Shown piece after piece: positions 17,741-25,989 of a stretch of 64,000 bases of DNA. The position numbers and the translations under genes are program-made. The stretch comes from Pseudomonas neuropathica. GTDB taxonomy: Bacteria; Pseudomonadota; Gammaproteobacteria; Pseudomonadales; Pseudomonadaceae. The notes beneath the pieces are model-generated. The model had not been told where the DNA came from. It saw only the letters and a list, made by a program, of their open reading frames with translations, and did no database searches. The stretch lies in NCBI RefSeq assembly GCF_015461835.1, contig NZ_JACOPX010000016.1, positions 62,001 to 126,000 of the forward strand, read 5' to 3'. Position 1 is the first letter of the stretch. Each line of letters opens with the position of its first letter.

Positions 17741-18933
17741 GGGGCGTCTCCGATAATCAGGCTGACGTTGTTGCCGCCGAAGGCAAACGAGTTGCTCATC
17801 AGGTAGCGGGGTGCAATGGACGTCAGGCGCTCGCTCGCGGTCACCCACTTCAGCGGTGGCAGCGCGGGATCGGCCTGTGCGTCCCAGACGTGCGGCGGCA
17901 AGGCGTGATCGGAGTTGTCGGCGCTCAAGCTCAGCCAGCAGAACGCCGCTTCCAGAGCACCGGCCGCGCCAAGGGTGTGGCCGGTCATCGGTTTGGTCGA
18001 CGAGCACGCGACGCCTTCGGGAAACAGCGCGGCAACCGCCAGGCTTTCCATGGCGTCGTTGTGTTGGGTAGCGGTGCCGTGCAGGTTCAGGTAGTTGATC
18101 TGCGCTGCTTGCAGATGAGCGCGGCTCAAGGCTTTCTGCATCGCTTGCAGGGCGCCGCGCCCGGTGGGTTCAGGGGCGGAAATATGATGGGCGTCGGAGC
18201 TTGCACCGGCGCCGAGCAAGGCAATGGCCGGGCCGTCGCCCTGTTGTTTGCTCATGACAAACAGCACAGCTGCTTCGCCGATATTGATGCCGCTGCGGTT
18301 GGCCGAGAACGGATTGCAGCGCTCGTCGGACATCGCTTCGAGTGACGAGAAACCGTTGAGGGTCAGTTTGCACAGGCTGTCGACGCCGCCGCACAGCACC
18401 GCGTCGCACAGGCCCAGATCGAGCAAACGCTGAGCGCTCATCAGTGCCCGGGCGCTGGAGGTGCATGCCGTGGAAATCACATAGGCCGGGCCGCTCAGTT
18501 GCAGCCAGTCGGCGAGGAAATTGGCCGGGGCGCCGAGTTCCTGTTGACGATAATCGTATTCCGCCGGGAACTGCTGCTCGCGGATGTAGTGCGCCAGACC
18601 TCGACTGGCCTCGTCGATGCCCGAAGTGCTGGTGCCGAGGACCACCCCGATGCGCTCACGGCCGAAGGTCTGGATCGCTTGATCGATGTCATCGCGAATC
18701 TGCAACGCCGCTTCCAGTAGCAGCTGATTGTTGCGGCTGCGCTGATCGGCGAGTTCTGCCGGGATCGGCGCCAGTTCGCCCTGGACGGCAGCGACGGGCA
18801 ACTCACGCTCCGCCACCCAGCCGGACTCGCGGCGCATGCCCGAGCAGTCGCCGGCGAACAGGTTGCGCGCGACGGCTTGTTTGTCGCGGCCCAGCGCGCA
18901 GATCACGCCGAGGGCATTCAGGTAAGCGGTCAT
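17737..18933 (-). CDS. Beta-ketoacyl-ACP synthase (ApeO-like)
   Basis: 398 residues with a full condensing-enzyme active site: Cys in ISTACTSSARAL, His in NLHGTATQHND and His in MTGHTLGAAGALEA. The end NSFAFGGNNVSLIIGD is a thiolase-fold C terminus. In characterised aryl polyene systems this KS partners the truncated chain-length-factor protein, here 32786-33511. It overlaps the DUF3261 gene and the dehydratase gene by four bases each. Confidence 0.87.
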   Translation of the reverse strand: MTAYLNALGVICALGRDKQAVARNLFAGDCSGMRRESGWVAERELPVAAVQGELAPIPAELADQRSRNNQLLLEAALQIRDDIDQAIQTFGRERIGVVLGTSTSGIDEASRGLAHYIREQQFPAEYDYRQQELGAPANFLADWLQLSGPAYVISTACTSSARALMSAQRLLDLGLCDAVLCGGVDSLCKLTLNGFSSLEAMSDERCNPFSANRSGINIGEAAVLFVMSKQQGDGPAIALLGAGASSDAHHISAPEPTGRGALQAMQKALSRAHLQAAQINYLNLHGTATQHNDAMESLAVAALFPEGVACSSTKPMTGHTLGAAGALEAAFCWLSLSADNSDHALPPHVWDAQADPALPPLKWVTASERLTSIAPRYLMSNSFAFGGNNVSLIIGDAP

Positions 18934-19421
18934 GGCGTCGGTTCACCCAACGGAGAAACGCGGTAGTGCGGGCCTTGAGGCAGGTTCAATTCGAAGCTCA
19001 ACGGTTGTGAATAACGGATATCCCAACGCGCCGACAGGGCGCGTTGCTGGCCCTGTTGCAGTGCGGCGGGGTAATTGCGCAGCAGCTCGCCGGACGGGGT
19101 CAGGGCGAACAACAGCGCAGCAAACAATTCCCGGGCTTCCGGGTTCGGCGGCAGCAACCCATCGGCCTGCCAGTGGCCGTCGATCAGTTGCTGCCGCGCT
19201 TGGGGAATGCCCAGCGGGTCCATCATCGACCAGCGAATGCCCGGGCCTTCGCGCTGGATCACCAGCAACCAGTCCTGGCGTTGTTCGGCTTGTTGGCGTT
19301 CGATGTGCAGTTGCAGAGGCAGCGGGAGTGTTGGATTGCCCGCAGGCAACGGCGCCTGGCTGGCGCAGGCGCTCAACAGAAGCATCACGCCGACCACAAA
19401 AAGTCGCCAAACCGCGGACAC
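18930..19421 (-). CDS. DUF3261-type lipoprotein of the APE operon
   Basis: About 163 residues from a GTG at 19421: WRLFVVGVMLLLSACASQAP is a lipoprotein signal with box LSAC. The body (LHIERQQAEQRQDWLLVIQR, MMDPLGIPQARQQL, ELFAALLFALTP) resembles DUF3261 proteins of aryl polyene clusters (ApeN position). It probably assists outer-membrane assembly with the LolA-like carrier and MMPL exporter. Its start abuts a REPIN, so its ribosome site would lie inside the repeat arm; an ATG 11 codons later (MLLLSAC) is an alternative. A longer in-frame reading through the REPIN is rejected. Confidence 0.75.
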   Translation of the reverse strand: MSAVWRLFVVGVMLLLSACASQAPLPAGNPTLPLPLQLHIERQQAEQRQDWLLVIQREGPGIRWSMMDPLGIPQARQQLIDGHWQADGLLPPNPEARELFAALLFALTPSGELLRNYPAALQQGQQRALSARWDIRYSQPLSFELNLPQGPHYRVSPLGEPTP

Positions 19422-19511
19422 TGTAGGAGTGAGCCTGCTCGCGATAGCGGTCGCACATTCAAAATACAGGTTGGCTGACCCACCGCTATCGCGAGCAGGC
19501 TCACTCCTACA
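19422..19511. repeat. REPIN, family 1, inside the APE operon
   Basis: A complete inverted pair of TGTAGGAGTGAGCCTGCTCG arms fills the 104-base gap between the methyltransferase and DUF3261 genes, the widest gap in the operon. It may stabilise or end upstream mRNA. Confidence 0.9.
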
Positions 19512-19525
19512 AGGATTTGTGTACA

Positions 19526-20251
19526 TCAGGAAACCTCTGCCAACGGCTTGCGCGCGACAACGTTCACCAACGTCTCTTCTCGCTCACCAAACGGCTTCGG
19601 CTTGCGCAACCCGAACCGTTCCAGCAAGCCAAAATCTTTCGACCGGCTCCACCACAAATACGGGTAGGAAACATTGCCTTCGCCAAATTCGAAACCCTGC
19701 CCGCGAATCATCTGCAGATACTGCGCCGCACTCTTTTGCACGTGCATCGGATGACGGAACAACCAACGGATCACCCATGTATCAATGTAAGCCTCGGTGG
19801 ATTCGGCGAACAGCAGATAGCCACCCGGTTTCAGCACTCGATAAAACTCGGCCAGGGCTTTTTCCTGCTCGACCAGATGATGGAACGTCTGATGGCAGAA
19901 CAGCAGATCGACACTGGCGTCCGCCACATTGAGCGTCGCGCAGTCACTGCCGATCAGTTCCACCTCCAGATCCAGACGCGCCGCTTCTTCTCCGCTCAAT
20001 TCAAGGCTGTGCGGGTCGGCATCAACGCCGATCAGGCGCTGTGGCGCAAAGGTCTGGCGCAGATGACCGAACGACTTGCCCTGGCCACAACCGGCGTCCA
20101 GCAGTACCGGGTTTTGCGGCAGTGCTTCACTGAACAAACCGCGCAAATCATTGATCGCCACCCGCAACACATGGTGCTGCCAGGTGTGGCTGCGCAGGAA
20201 CCAGAAACCGAAGCGGGTTTCCTCGACGTAGCTGTCGCTCAAGTAGTTCAT
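19526..20251 (-). CDS. SAM-dependent class I methyltransferase
   Basis: 241 residues. The SAM motif is PVLLDAGCGQGKSFGHL, followed by LIGVDADPHSLELS and the motif LLFCHQTFHHLVEQEKALAE; the core is a Methyltransf_11 fold. In the operon it most likely methylates the aryl head group or its precursor, as methylated head groups are known in aryl polyenes. It overlaps the flavoprotein by four bases (ATGA). A C-terminal region with YLQMIRGQGFEFGEGNVSYP is probably the substrate lid. The site of methylation cannot be read from sequence. Confidence 0.82.
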   Translation of the reverse strand: MNYLSDSYVEETRFGFWFLRSHTWQHHVLRVAINDLRGLFSEALPQNPVLLDAGCGQGKSFGHLRQTFAPQRLIGVDADPHSLELSGEEAARLDLEVELIGSDCATLNVADASVDLLFCHQTFHHLVEQEKALAEFYRVLKPGGYLLFAESTEAYIDTWVIRWLFRHPMHVQKSAAQYLQMIRGQGFEFGEGNVSYPYLWWSRSKDFGLLERFGLRKPKPFGEREETLVNVVARKPLAEVS

Positions 20252-21495
20252 GTGGCGTCCTTTGCACAGAGTTCGGAAATCATCTTCAAGCGGCGGCGGG
20301 CTTCGCTGACGAACGGGTTGCGCTCATCCCAGGCGTAGCCGGCGAGGATCGAACAGATCATCCGACGGATTTCCGCCTGGCTGTCTTCATAAAAAATCAC
20401 GTCCTGGAAAGTCCCGGCGTACCAGCCCTCGACGTAGCAGCGAAAGGTGTCGACGCCGCGCTTGAGTGGCTCGGCAAACTCGCCTTGCCAATCGACTGTT
20501 TCACCTTGCAACTGACGGTGCAAAACCGCTGCCGCCATGCTCGCCGAGCGCATGGCGATGGTCACGCCGGAGGAAAACACCGGGTCGAGAAATTCTGCCG
20601 CGTTGCCGAGCAAGGCAAAGCCCGGCCCGTGCAGGGTTTTCACGTTGGCGGCGTAACCGCCGAGCGTGCGTGCGGGGGTGTCCCACACAGCATTGTTCAG
20701 AACGCCGGCAAGGCTCGGGGTTTCGGTGATGAAGCTGCGCAGACAGGCATCCAGATCGCTGTCGCGACCCTTGAAATGTTCCTCGGCGGCGACCACGCCC
20801 ACCGAGCAGCGTCCATTACTGAACGGGATCGTCCAGAACCAGACATCACGATGCTCCGGATGGGTGGTGACGAGGATTTTCTCGCGGTCGAACGCCGGGT
20901 TGTCAATGTGATCTTCGACGTGGGTGAACACCGCTTGGCGCACCGGGAAGTTCGACGGCGCTTCCAGATCCAGCAGTCGCGACAGCACACGACCGTAGCC
21001 GCTGGCATCGAGGACGAAATCCGCTTCGAGGCGATAGTCGCTGCCGTCCTCGCGACGCACATTCAGCTGCGGTTTCGTCCGGTCGAAATCGACGCTGACG
21101 ATGGCGTCACCGTAGCGGATTTCCACGCCCTGCAACGCCGCTTGATCAGCCAGCAGTTTGTCGAAGTCGGCGCGTTGCACCTGGAAGGTGGTCGGTTTGC
21201 CGCCGGTAAAGGTGTCACCGAAATCGAAGGCGCTGTAACGCTCGCCCCAGGCGAATGCGGCACCGGTCTTGCGCTGGAAGCCCTCAGCGTTGACGGCATC
21301 GAGCATGCCGGCTTCTTCAACGAAATCCAGACAATGGCTGAGCAGGCTTTCACCGATCGAAAAGCGCGGAAAGTGCTGGCGCTCGATCACCAGTACATCG
21401 TGGCCCTTGCGCTTGAGCAGCGCGGCGGCGATGGCGCCGGACGGACCGGCGCCGATGATCACGACCTGACGGGATTCCATTTCAACGATTGGCAC
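20248..21495 (-). CDS. FAD-dependent halogenase-like monooxygenase
   Basis: 415 residues. The FAD fold is VVIIGAGPSGAIAAALLKRK. Halogenase-family landmarks are present: GESLLSHCLDFVEEAG, FQRKTGAAFAWG (a lysine placed like the catalytic lysine), WFWTIP (matching WxWxIP) and GNAAEFLDPVFSSGVTIA. The GTG at 21495 has GGAG five bases upstream; an ATG at 21480 is the alternative. It could halogenate the aryl ring, as in brominated xanthomonadins, or act as a hydroxylase; the sequence does not decide. A partner flavin reductase is not in the window. Confidence 0.75.
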   Translation of the reverse strand: MPIVEMESRQVVIIGAGPSGAIAAALLKRKGHDVLVIERQHFPRFSIGESLLSHCLDFVEEAGMLDAVNAEGFQRKTGAAFAWGERYSAFDFGDTFTGGKPTTFQVQRADFDKLLADQAALQGVEIRYGDAIVSVDFDRTKPQLNVRREDGSDYRLEADFVLDASGYGRVLSRLLDLEAPSNFPVRQAVFTHVEDHIDNPAFDREKILVTTHPEHRDVWFWTIPFSNGRCSVGVVAAEEHFKGRDSDLDACLRSFITETPSLAGVLNNAVWDTPARTLGGYAANVKTLHGPGFALLGNAAEFLDPVFSSGVTIAMRSASMAAAVLHRQLQGETVDWQGEFAEPLKRGVDTFRCYVEGWYAGTFQDVIFYEDSQAEIRRMICSILAGYAWDERNPFVSEARRRLKMISELCAKDAT

Positions 21496-22645
21496 GTGAG
21501 CTCCGGGGCAAAGGATGTTGCAGATTCAAAGGTGCGCGATGCAGGCCGATCAGGGCCGGTAGCAGCGTCGCAATCAGGCCCATCAGCATCAGCGCGAAGT
21601 ACAGCGCCGGGGTGATCAGCTGTTGTTGCAAGAGCAGATTGAGAAAGACGATTTCGCTCAGGCCGCGAATATTCAGCAGCACACTTTCGCGCCAGCGGCT
21701 TGCCCCCTCGAACGAAGCGCCGGCCCAGCCGAGGCCGAGCCAGTTGCCGAGCAGTTTACTGGCAATCGGCAACAGCAACAGCGCCGCCCATTGCAGCGGA
21801 CCAAGGCTGGAGAGGGCACTGTGCACGTCGATCTGCACGATGCCGAAAGTCAGAATCAGCGGGATCGCCAGCCACGTCTGCAAACGGCTCATCCAGCGCG
21901 CCGGCAATGGCAGCACCAGCGGCACTTTCAGCGCGGCCATGCATAGCAGGTAGCCGATGCCGAAGATCAGTGCGTTGAGTTTGTAGTGCTCGGCCATTAC
22001 CAACAGCGCAAAGAAACCGAGGCTGTAGGTCAGCGGTCGACGCGCACGCAACAGCTGCAACAGTAACGGCACAAGGGCGAGAGCCAGCGGCAGCAGCAGA
22101 CTGCTCAGATGCAGACTGCCCTGGGCGAGGCCGAACAGCGTCCAGCAGGTCAGATCGATGAGGATCGCGGTCTGCACCAACCGGCGAGTGGCGGCGGGCG
22201 GATAATCGATGTGGCGCAGATACAGGTACAGCACCGGGATCGCGGTAATCGCGAACACCAGACCGATGGCCAGCGAGTTGAGCCACGGTTGCGCCGGCAG
22301 CAGCCAATAGGCAGCGGCCAGGCCACAGGCAAACGGCACGAGGAAACTCGGCACGGCGATTTTCACGCTCTGGCGATCGAGTTTCAGATCGATCACATCA
22401 CTGAGGATATGCCCGAGCAGCAGGGCAAAACTCAGGCTGTAGAGGTTTTTCAGCCAGTCAGGCGCAATCAGTTGCGCGCCGCTGAGCTGCCAGCCCGGCT
22501 CGATCCAGAAGTACATCAGCAGCGGTAAGCCGAAGCTCGCCAGCAGCAATTGGCTGACGATCGGGATCAGGCCGAAGTGGCGCCCGATGCGCGTGGCCAC
22601 GGCGAACAACGCCAGGGCCAGTAGCCAGAAAGCGGCGACCATCAT
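21482..22645 (-). CDS. CPA2-like cation/proton antiporter-type membrane protein
   Basis: 387 residues, almost entirely membrane helices (about 11-12), in the Na+/H+ exchanger (CPA2/KefB-like) fold. ATG 22645 overlaps the exporter stop as ATGA; the long upstream extension of the frame is a shadow of the exporter gene. Landmarks are IPIVSQLLLASFGLPL, LLGHILSDVIDLKLD and IRGLSEIVFLNLLLQ. No RCK domain is present. Its role in pigment production is unknown; supplying a proton gradient or moving a precursor are possibilities. It is not among the core APE genes I know. Confidence 0.72.
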   Translation of the reverse strand: MMVAAFWLLALALFAVATRIGRHFGLIPIVSQLLLASFGLPLLMYFWIEPGWQLSGAQLIAPDWLKNLYSLSFALLLGHILSDVIDLKLDRQSVKIAVPSFLVPFACGLAAAYWLLPAQPWLNSLAIGLVFAITAIPVLYLYLRHIDYPPAATRRLVQTAILIDLTCWTLFGLAQGSLHLSSLLLPLALALVPLLLQLLRARRPLTYSLGFFALLVMAEHYKLNALIFGIGYLLCMAALKVPLVLPLPARWMSRLQTWLAIPLILTFGIVQIDVHSALSSLGPLQWAALLLLPIASKLLGNWLGLGWAGASFEGASRWRESVLLNIRGLSEIVFLNLLLQQQLITPALYFALMLMGLIATLLPALIGLHRAPLNLQHPLPRSSRANR

Positions 22646-24981
22646 GCCGCTGGCTCCGCGACGGCTGCCGTGTGTTCGTGGCGCCCGGCCCACGGTGCGA
22701 GCATGAAACTGAACGCCAGACCGAGGCTCACCGACAGCCCGAAGTTGCTCACCGCCGGGGTGCTGGAAACCGCCAGCAAACCGAACGACAGCCATGTCGT
22801 CACAGCCGCGAGCAACGTGCCGAGCAGGCTCACCGCCGCACCGCCGACCTGTTCGCGCATGAGAATCGCGTAGTCGACGCTGATCGCTGTGACCAGCAGC
22901 AGGCCGAACAGGCTGAACAGGGTCAGCGGCTGACCGAGCCAGCCGAGACTGGCGAGGCTGCACAACGCGGCGAGCAACGGCAGGGCAACGATGCGCAACG
23001 CACCGCCGAGACCGAACGGCAGCATCAGCACCAGCACGATCAACGCGCAAGAAGCGAGTTTCAGTTCAGCGGCGCTGATCTGCGTCGCGGCGAATACCTC
23101 GTTCAACTCACCGAGGCGATCGACCAGCGTCACCCCCGGCAAATCCAGTGCCTGCACGCGCAACAGTGCCGGGTTGTTCAGGCCTTGCAGGCTGGTCATT
23201 GCCGCTACGCCGTCTTCGCTGGGGCCGAGCCAGAGCGTGCGATAAGGCTCACCGAGCGGGCCGGCCAGTGCCGCGTCGATGTCTTCGGCGGGCACGGTCT
23301 GCAATTGCTGTAGTTCGGTTTGCAGCGCGGCGAGCGGCACGCCGAGGTCGAGCAGTGGCTGCCAGTATTGCGGCAGTTTGTTCAGCGCCTGACGTACCTG
23401 TTCTTGCTGGTTCGGTGGGCTGAGCAGTCGATCGAGGGCCAGATAGCCTTGCAGCTTGTCGAGGTTGACCAGTTGCTGCAGACGCTCGCTCAGCGCGGCC
23501 TGACGCTCGAGCAATTGCTGCTGATTGTCGGCGCGCACGAGGAAAAACTGGCTGGTCGGCTGATAGCCGGTGATGCGCGCGATGGTCTGCGCTTCGTCGG
23601 TCAGCTGTTGCGGTGCGCCGACCCATTGGCGAATGTCATTCTTGCTTTGCAGTTGTACTAGACCGCCCACGCAGAAAGCGATCAGCAGCGCCAGCAACAC
23701 CGGCGTGCGCACGTGCTCGAGCAGTTTTTCACGCAGCGCAACCATGCGCTCGGCCAGCTGCAGCGGCCATTGCGCGGGGCGCAGTTCGACGTTATTCAGC
23801 AACGCCGGCAACAGGCACACCGCCGACAAATAGGCGCCGAGCAAGCCAGCGGCAGAGAACACCGCGATTTGCGTCAGCGCCGGGAACGGCGTCCACGCCA
23901 GTGCCAGATAACCGATGGCGCTGGTGATCAGGCTCAGGGTCAGCCCGGACAGCGTCAAACGCAACGCCGGCCAACTGCGCCAAGGCTTCAGGCTCCAGCT
24001 CTTCGACAAATAGTGCAGCGGGTAATCCACGGCCACGCCGATCAGGCTGGAGCCGAGCACCAGCGTCATCACGTGCATATGGCCGAACAGCGCCACACAC
24101 GCCACCGCGCCGAACAGCATGCCGACCAGCACCGGCACGAACGCCAGCAACACGCGCCAGCGGCGGAAAGCGAGCAACAGCAGCAAGAGAATGCCGACCG
24201 TGGCACCGCCGCCGACCCAGGTCATTTCGCGCGCGGCTTGCTGCTGACCGTTGGCCGCGTAGAGCAAGCCGCTGGCGGCCAGCAATTGCACGTCGGATTT
24301 CGCCGCCTGCTCGCGACTGGCTTGCAGCAGTGCCGCGACTTGCAGCGGCAGGTTCATATCGAAAGCATTGCCGGTGGTGCGTGCACGCAGCAGCACCCAG
24401 CTCTTGCCGTCGGCATCGGCGATCAACGCACCGCTGCCGATGTCCAGTTGCACCGAGCCGTGCTGTGGTTGGCTGTTCTGGATGCGCCCGGTCAGGCCCA
24501 GCCAGTCATCCTGACTCGGCACCAGACTGAAACCGCTGAACGGATCGAACAGGGCCTGCACGCGTTGTTGAATGAATGCGTCGGGGTGTTCGATCAGCAG
24601 TTGCCGGTCGTCCTCCGAGAGCATCGCCAGTCGACCCTGCAGCAGTTGCGTGCGCAGCGCTGGCAGATCCGCCTGCAGGTTCCACTGCACTTTCTCGAAC
24701 AGACCGCTGGCCTGCCACTGCTCGCCCAGCGTCTGCGCCATGGCCACCGCTTGCTGGCGATCGGCGTGGCCGACCAGCACCAGCATTTCGCGGTTGAGCG
24801 GCTCCTGCATGCGCTGCTCGGCGCGCTGTTCGAGGGCGTCGGGGTGGGTGCCGGGCACCAGTTCCATCAGGTTCGCCGACAATGGCGCACCGTCACGCCA
24901 CTGCCAACCGGCCAGAGCGACGACCGCCAGCAGCAGAATCAGAAACAGCCAGGGCAGCCTGCGTTCACTCGGCAAAGTCAT
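22642..24981 (-). CDS. RND/MMPL-family exporter (ApeM-like)
   Basis: 779 residues with the RND plan: one helix at the N terminus (LPWLFLILLLAVVALAGWQW), a periplasmic domain to about residue 240, a five- to six-helix block (GATVGILLLLLLAFRRW; GSSLIGVAVDYPLHYLSKSW), a second periplasmic domain and a second helix block (LVTAISVDYAILMREQ). The paired G-x-x-x-D-Y segments are typical of MMPL proteins. It probably moves the aryl-polyene lipid from the inner membrane toward the outer membrane together with the LolA-like protein. It overlaps the LolA-like gene by 17 bases. Confidence 0.83.
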   Translation of the reverse strand: MTLPSERRLPWLFLILLLAVVALAGWQWRDGAPLSANLMELVPGTHPDALEQRAEQRMQEPLNREMLVLVGHADRQQAVAMAQTLGEQWQASGLFEKVQWNLQADLPALRTQLLQGRLAMLSEDDRQLLIEHPDAFIQQRVQALFDPFSGFSLVPSQDDWLGLTGRIQNSQPQHGSVQLDIGSGALIADADGKSWVLLRARTTGNAFDMNLPLQVAALLQASREQAAKSDVQLLAASGLLYAANGQQQAAREMTWVGGGATVGILLLLLLAFRRWRVLLAFVPVLVGMLFGAVACVALFGHMHVMTLVLGSSLIGVAVDYPLHYLSKSWSLKPWRSWPALRLTLSGLTLSLITSAIGYLALAWTPFPALTQIAVFSAAGLLGAYLSAVCLLPALLNNVELRPAQWPLQLAERMVALREKLLEHVRTPVLLALLIAFCVGGLVQLQSKNDIRQWVGAPQQLTDEAQTIARITGYQPTSQFFLVRADNQQQLLERQAALSERLQQLVNLDKLQGYLALDRLLSPPNQQEQVRQALNKLPQYWQPLLDLGVPLAALQTELQQLQTVPAEDIDAALAGPLGEPYRTLWLGPSEDGVAAMTSLQGLNNPALLRVQALDLPGVTLVDRLGELNEVFAATQISAAELKLASCALIVLVLMLPFGLGGALRIVALPLLAALCSLASLGWLGQPLTLFSLFGLLLVTAISVDYAILMREQVGGAAVSLLGTLLAAVTTWLSFGLLAVSSTPAVSNFGLSVSLGLAFSFMLAPWAGRHEHTAAVAEPAA

Positions 24982-25567
24982 GTTGCTCCGCGTCGTTCAA
25001 CGGTTGGCCAGCGGTGCTGTCCTGCATACGCAGCACGGTGCTGTCGCCCTGGGTTTCCAGCAGTTCGATGGTTTGCACCAGCGTGCCGCCGTCGATATTG
25101 ATCTGATTGAACACTTGCTTGAGCAGCAGCGAGCGCGGGGTCAGCGTGAGTTTCCACTGCTGTGCATCGCCGCTCAGGGCCAGTTCGAAATCGCGTTGCA
25201 GGCCACTGCTGTCGCCTTGCAGCACGGCGAGGAACAAACGGTTCTGCTCGGCCCCGGCGCTCTTGTTCGGCAGCAGTTGCCAGCCGTTGCCGTCACGCCG
25301 GGCGATGCCCTTGGCGGTGATGCGATAGTCCTGTTGCAGCGGGGTCTTCAGCAGCCAGAGCAGGCCGTGGTTTTTCGCCAGAACAAAACTGCCCTTGCTG
25401 ATCAGCGGCTGCGGTAATGCACGCAGGTGTTTTTCCTGAATGAACTGACCGTGGATCACGTCCGGTTTCGCCAGTTGCTCGCTCAGTTGTTGCAAGTCGA
25501 AGGCGTTGGCCAGAGAGGACATCACCAGTAGCGCCAGTACGCTCAAGCCTTTAACAAAAGCATTCAT
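24965..25567 (-). CDS. LolA-like outer-membrane lipoprotein carrier (ApeL-like)
   Basis: 200 residues with a signal peptide (MNAFVKGLSVLALLVMSSLANA). FDLQQLSEQLAKPDVIHGQF begins a LolA-type half-barrel, with LRALPQPLISKGSFVLAKNH and LLWLLKTPLQQDYRI as family blocks. ATG 25567 overlaps the thioesterase stop as ATGA. It should work in the periplasm, ferrying the hydrophobic product or a lipid between the membranes, alongside the MMPL exporter and the DUF3261 lipoprotein. Confidence 0.82.
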   Translation of the reverse strand: MNAFVKGLSVLALLVMSSLANAFDLQQLSEQLAKPDVIHGQFIQEKHLRALPQPLISKGSFVLAKNHGLLWLLKTPLQQDYRITAKGIARRDGNGWQLLPNKSAGAEQNRLFLAVLQGDSSGLQRDFELALSGDAQQWKLTLTPRSLLLKQVFNQINIDGGTLVQTIELLETQGDSTVLRMQDSTAGQPLNDAEQHDFAE

Positions 25568-25989
25568 CGCAGCATCCTTTCCACGGCATCGGTGAAGACC
25601 TTCGGCGAAGCCAGTTGCATCTCGCGGCTGCTGACTTCCACTGCCACTTGCACCGAGCTGGCGCGAGTCAGGCGTTCGCCGCTGTGCAGGTCGGTGATCA
25701 GGTAATTGATCTTCAGACGGTTTTCCCATTCGACCAGACTGGCGCGCACATTCAGGCGCTGACCGAACACCGCGCCGCGCACATAGCGCAATTGCAGGTC
25801 GATGATCGGCCAGGCGAACCCTGACTCGACCATGTGCGTGTAGTTGTGGCCGATCTTGTCGAGCAGCGCGCAACGCGCCACTTCCAGATACTTGACGTAA
25901 TGGCCGTGCCAGACGACGTGCATGGTGTCGACGTCGAAAAACGGTACGAGGATTTCGGTGTCGGCGTGAAGCACTCCGGCGCTACGCAT
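25564..25989 (-). CDS. Hot-dog acyl thioesterase (ApeK-like)
   Basis: 141 residues of the 4-hydroxybenzoyl-CoA thioesterase fold. VPFFDVDTMHVVWHGHYVKY contains the catalytic aspartate and the HxxY turn. In aryl polyene synthesis such a protein releases stalled or finished chains from ACP or CoA. It overlaps the ammonia-lyase by eight bases and the LolA-like gene by four. Confidence 0.85.
   Translation of the reverse strand: MRSAGVLHADTEILVPFFDVDTMHVVWHGHYVKYLEVARCALLDKIGHNYTHMVESGFAWPIIDLQLRYVRGAVFGQRLNVRASLVEWENRLKINYLITDLHSGERLTRASSVQVAVEVSSREMQLASPKVFTDAVERMLR

Noticed and set aside
18930..19526. Longer DUF3261 frame starting upstream of the REPIN
   Set aside because: Its first 35 codons are translated REPIN arms, so the start after the repeat is preferred.
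21482..23050. Longer version of the antiporter frame, 522 codons
   Set aside because: The first 135 codons lie inside the exporter gene and are non-membrane Arg-rich sequence; the ATGA overlap at 22645 is the natural start.
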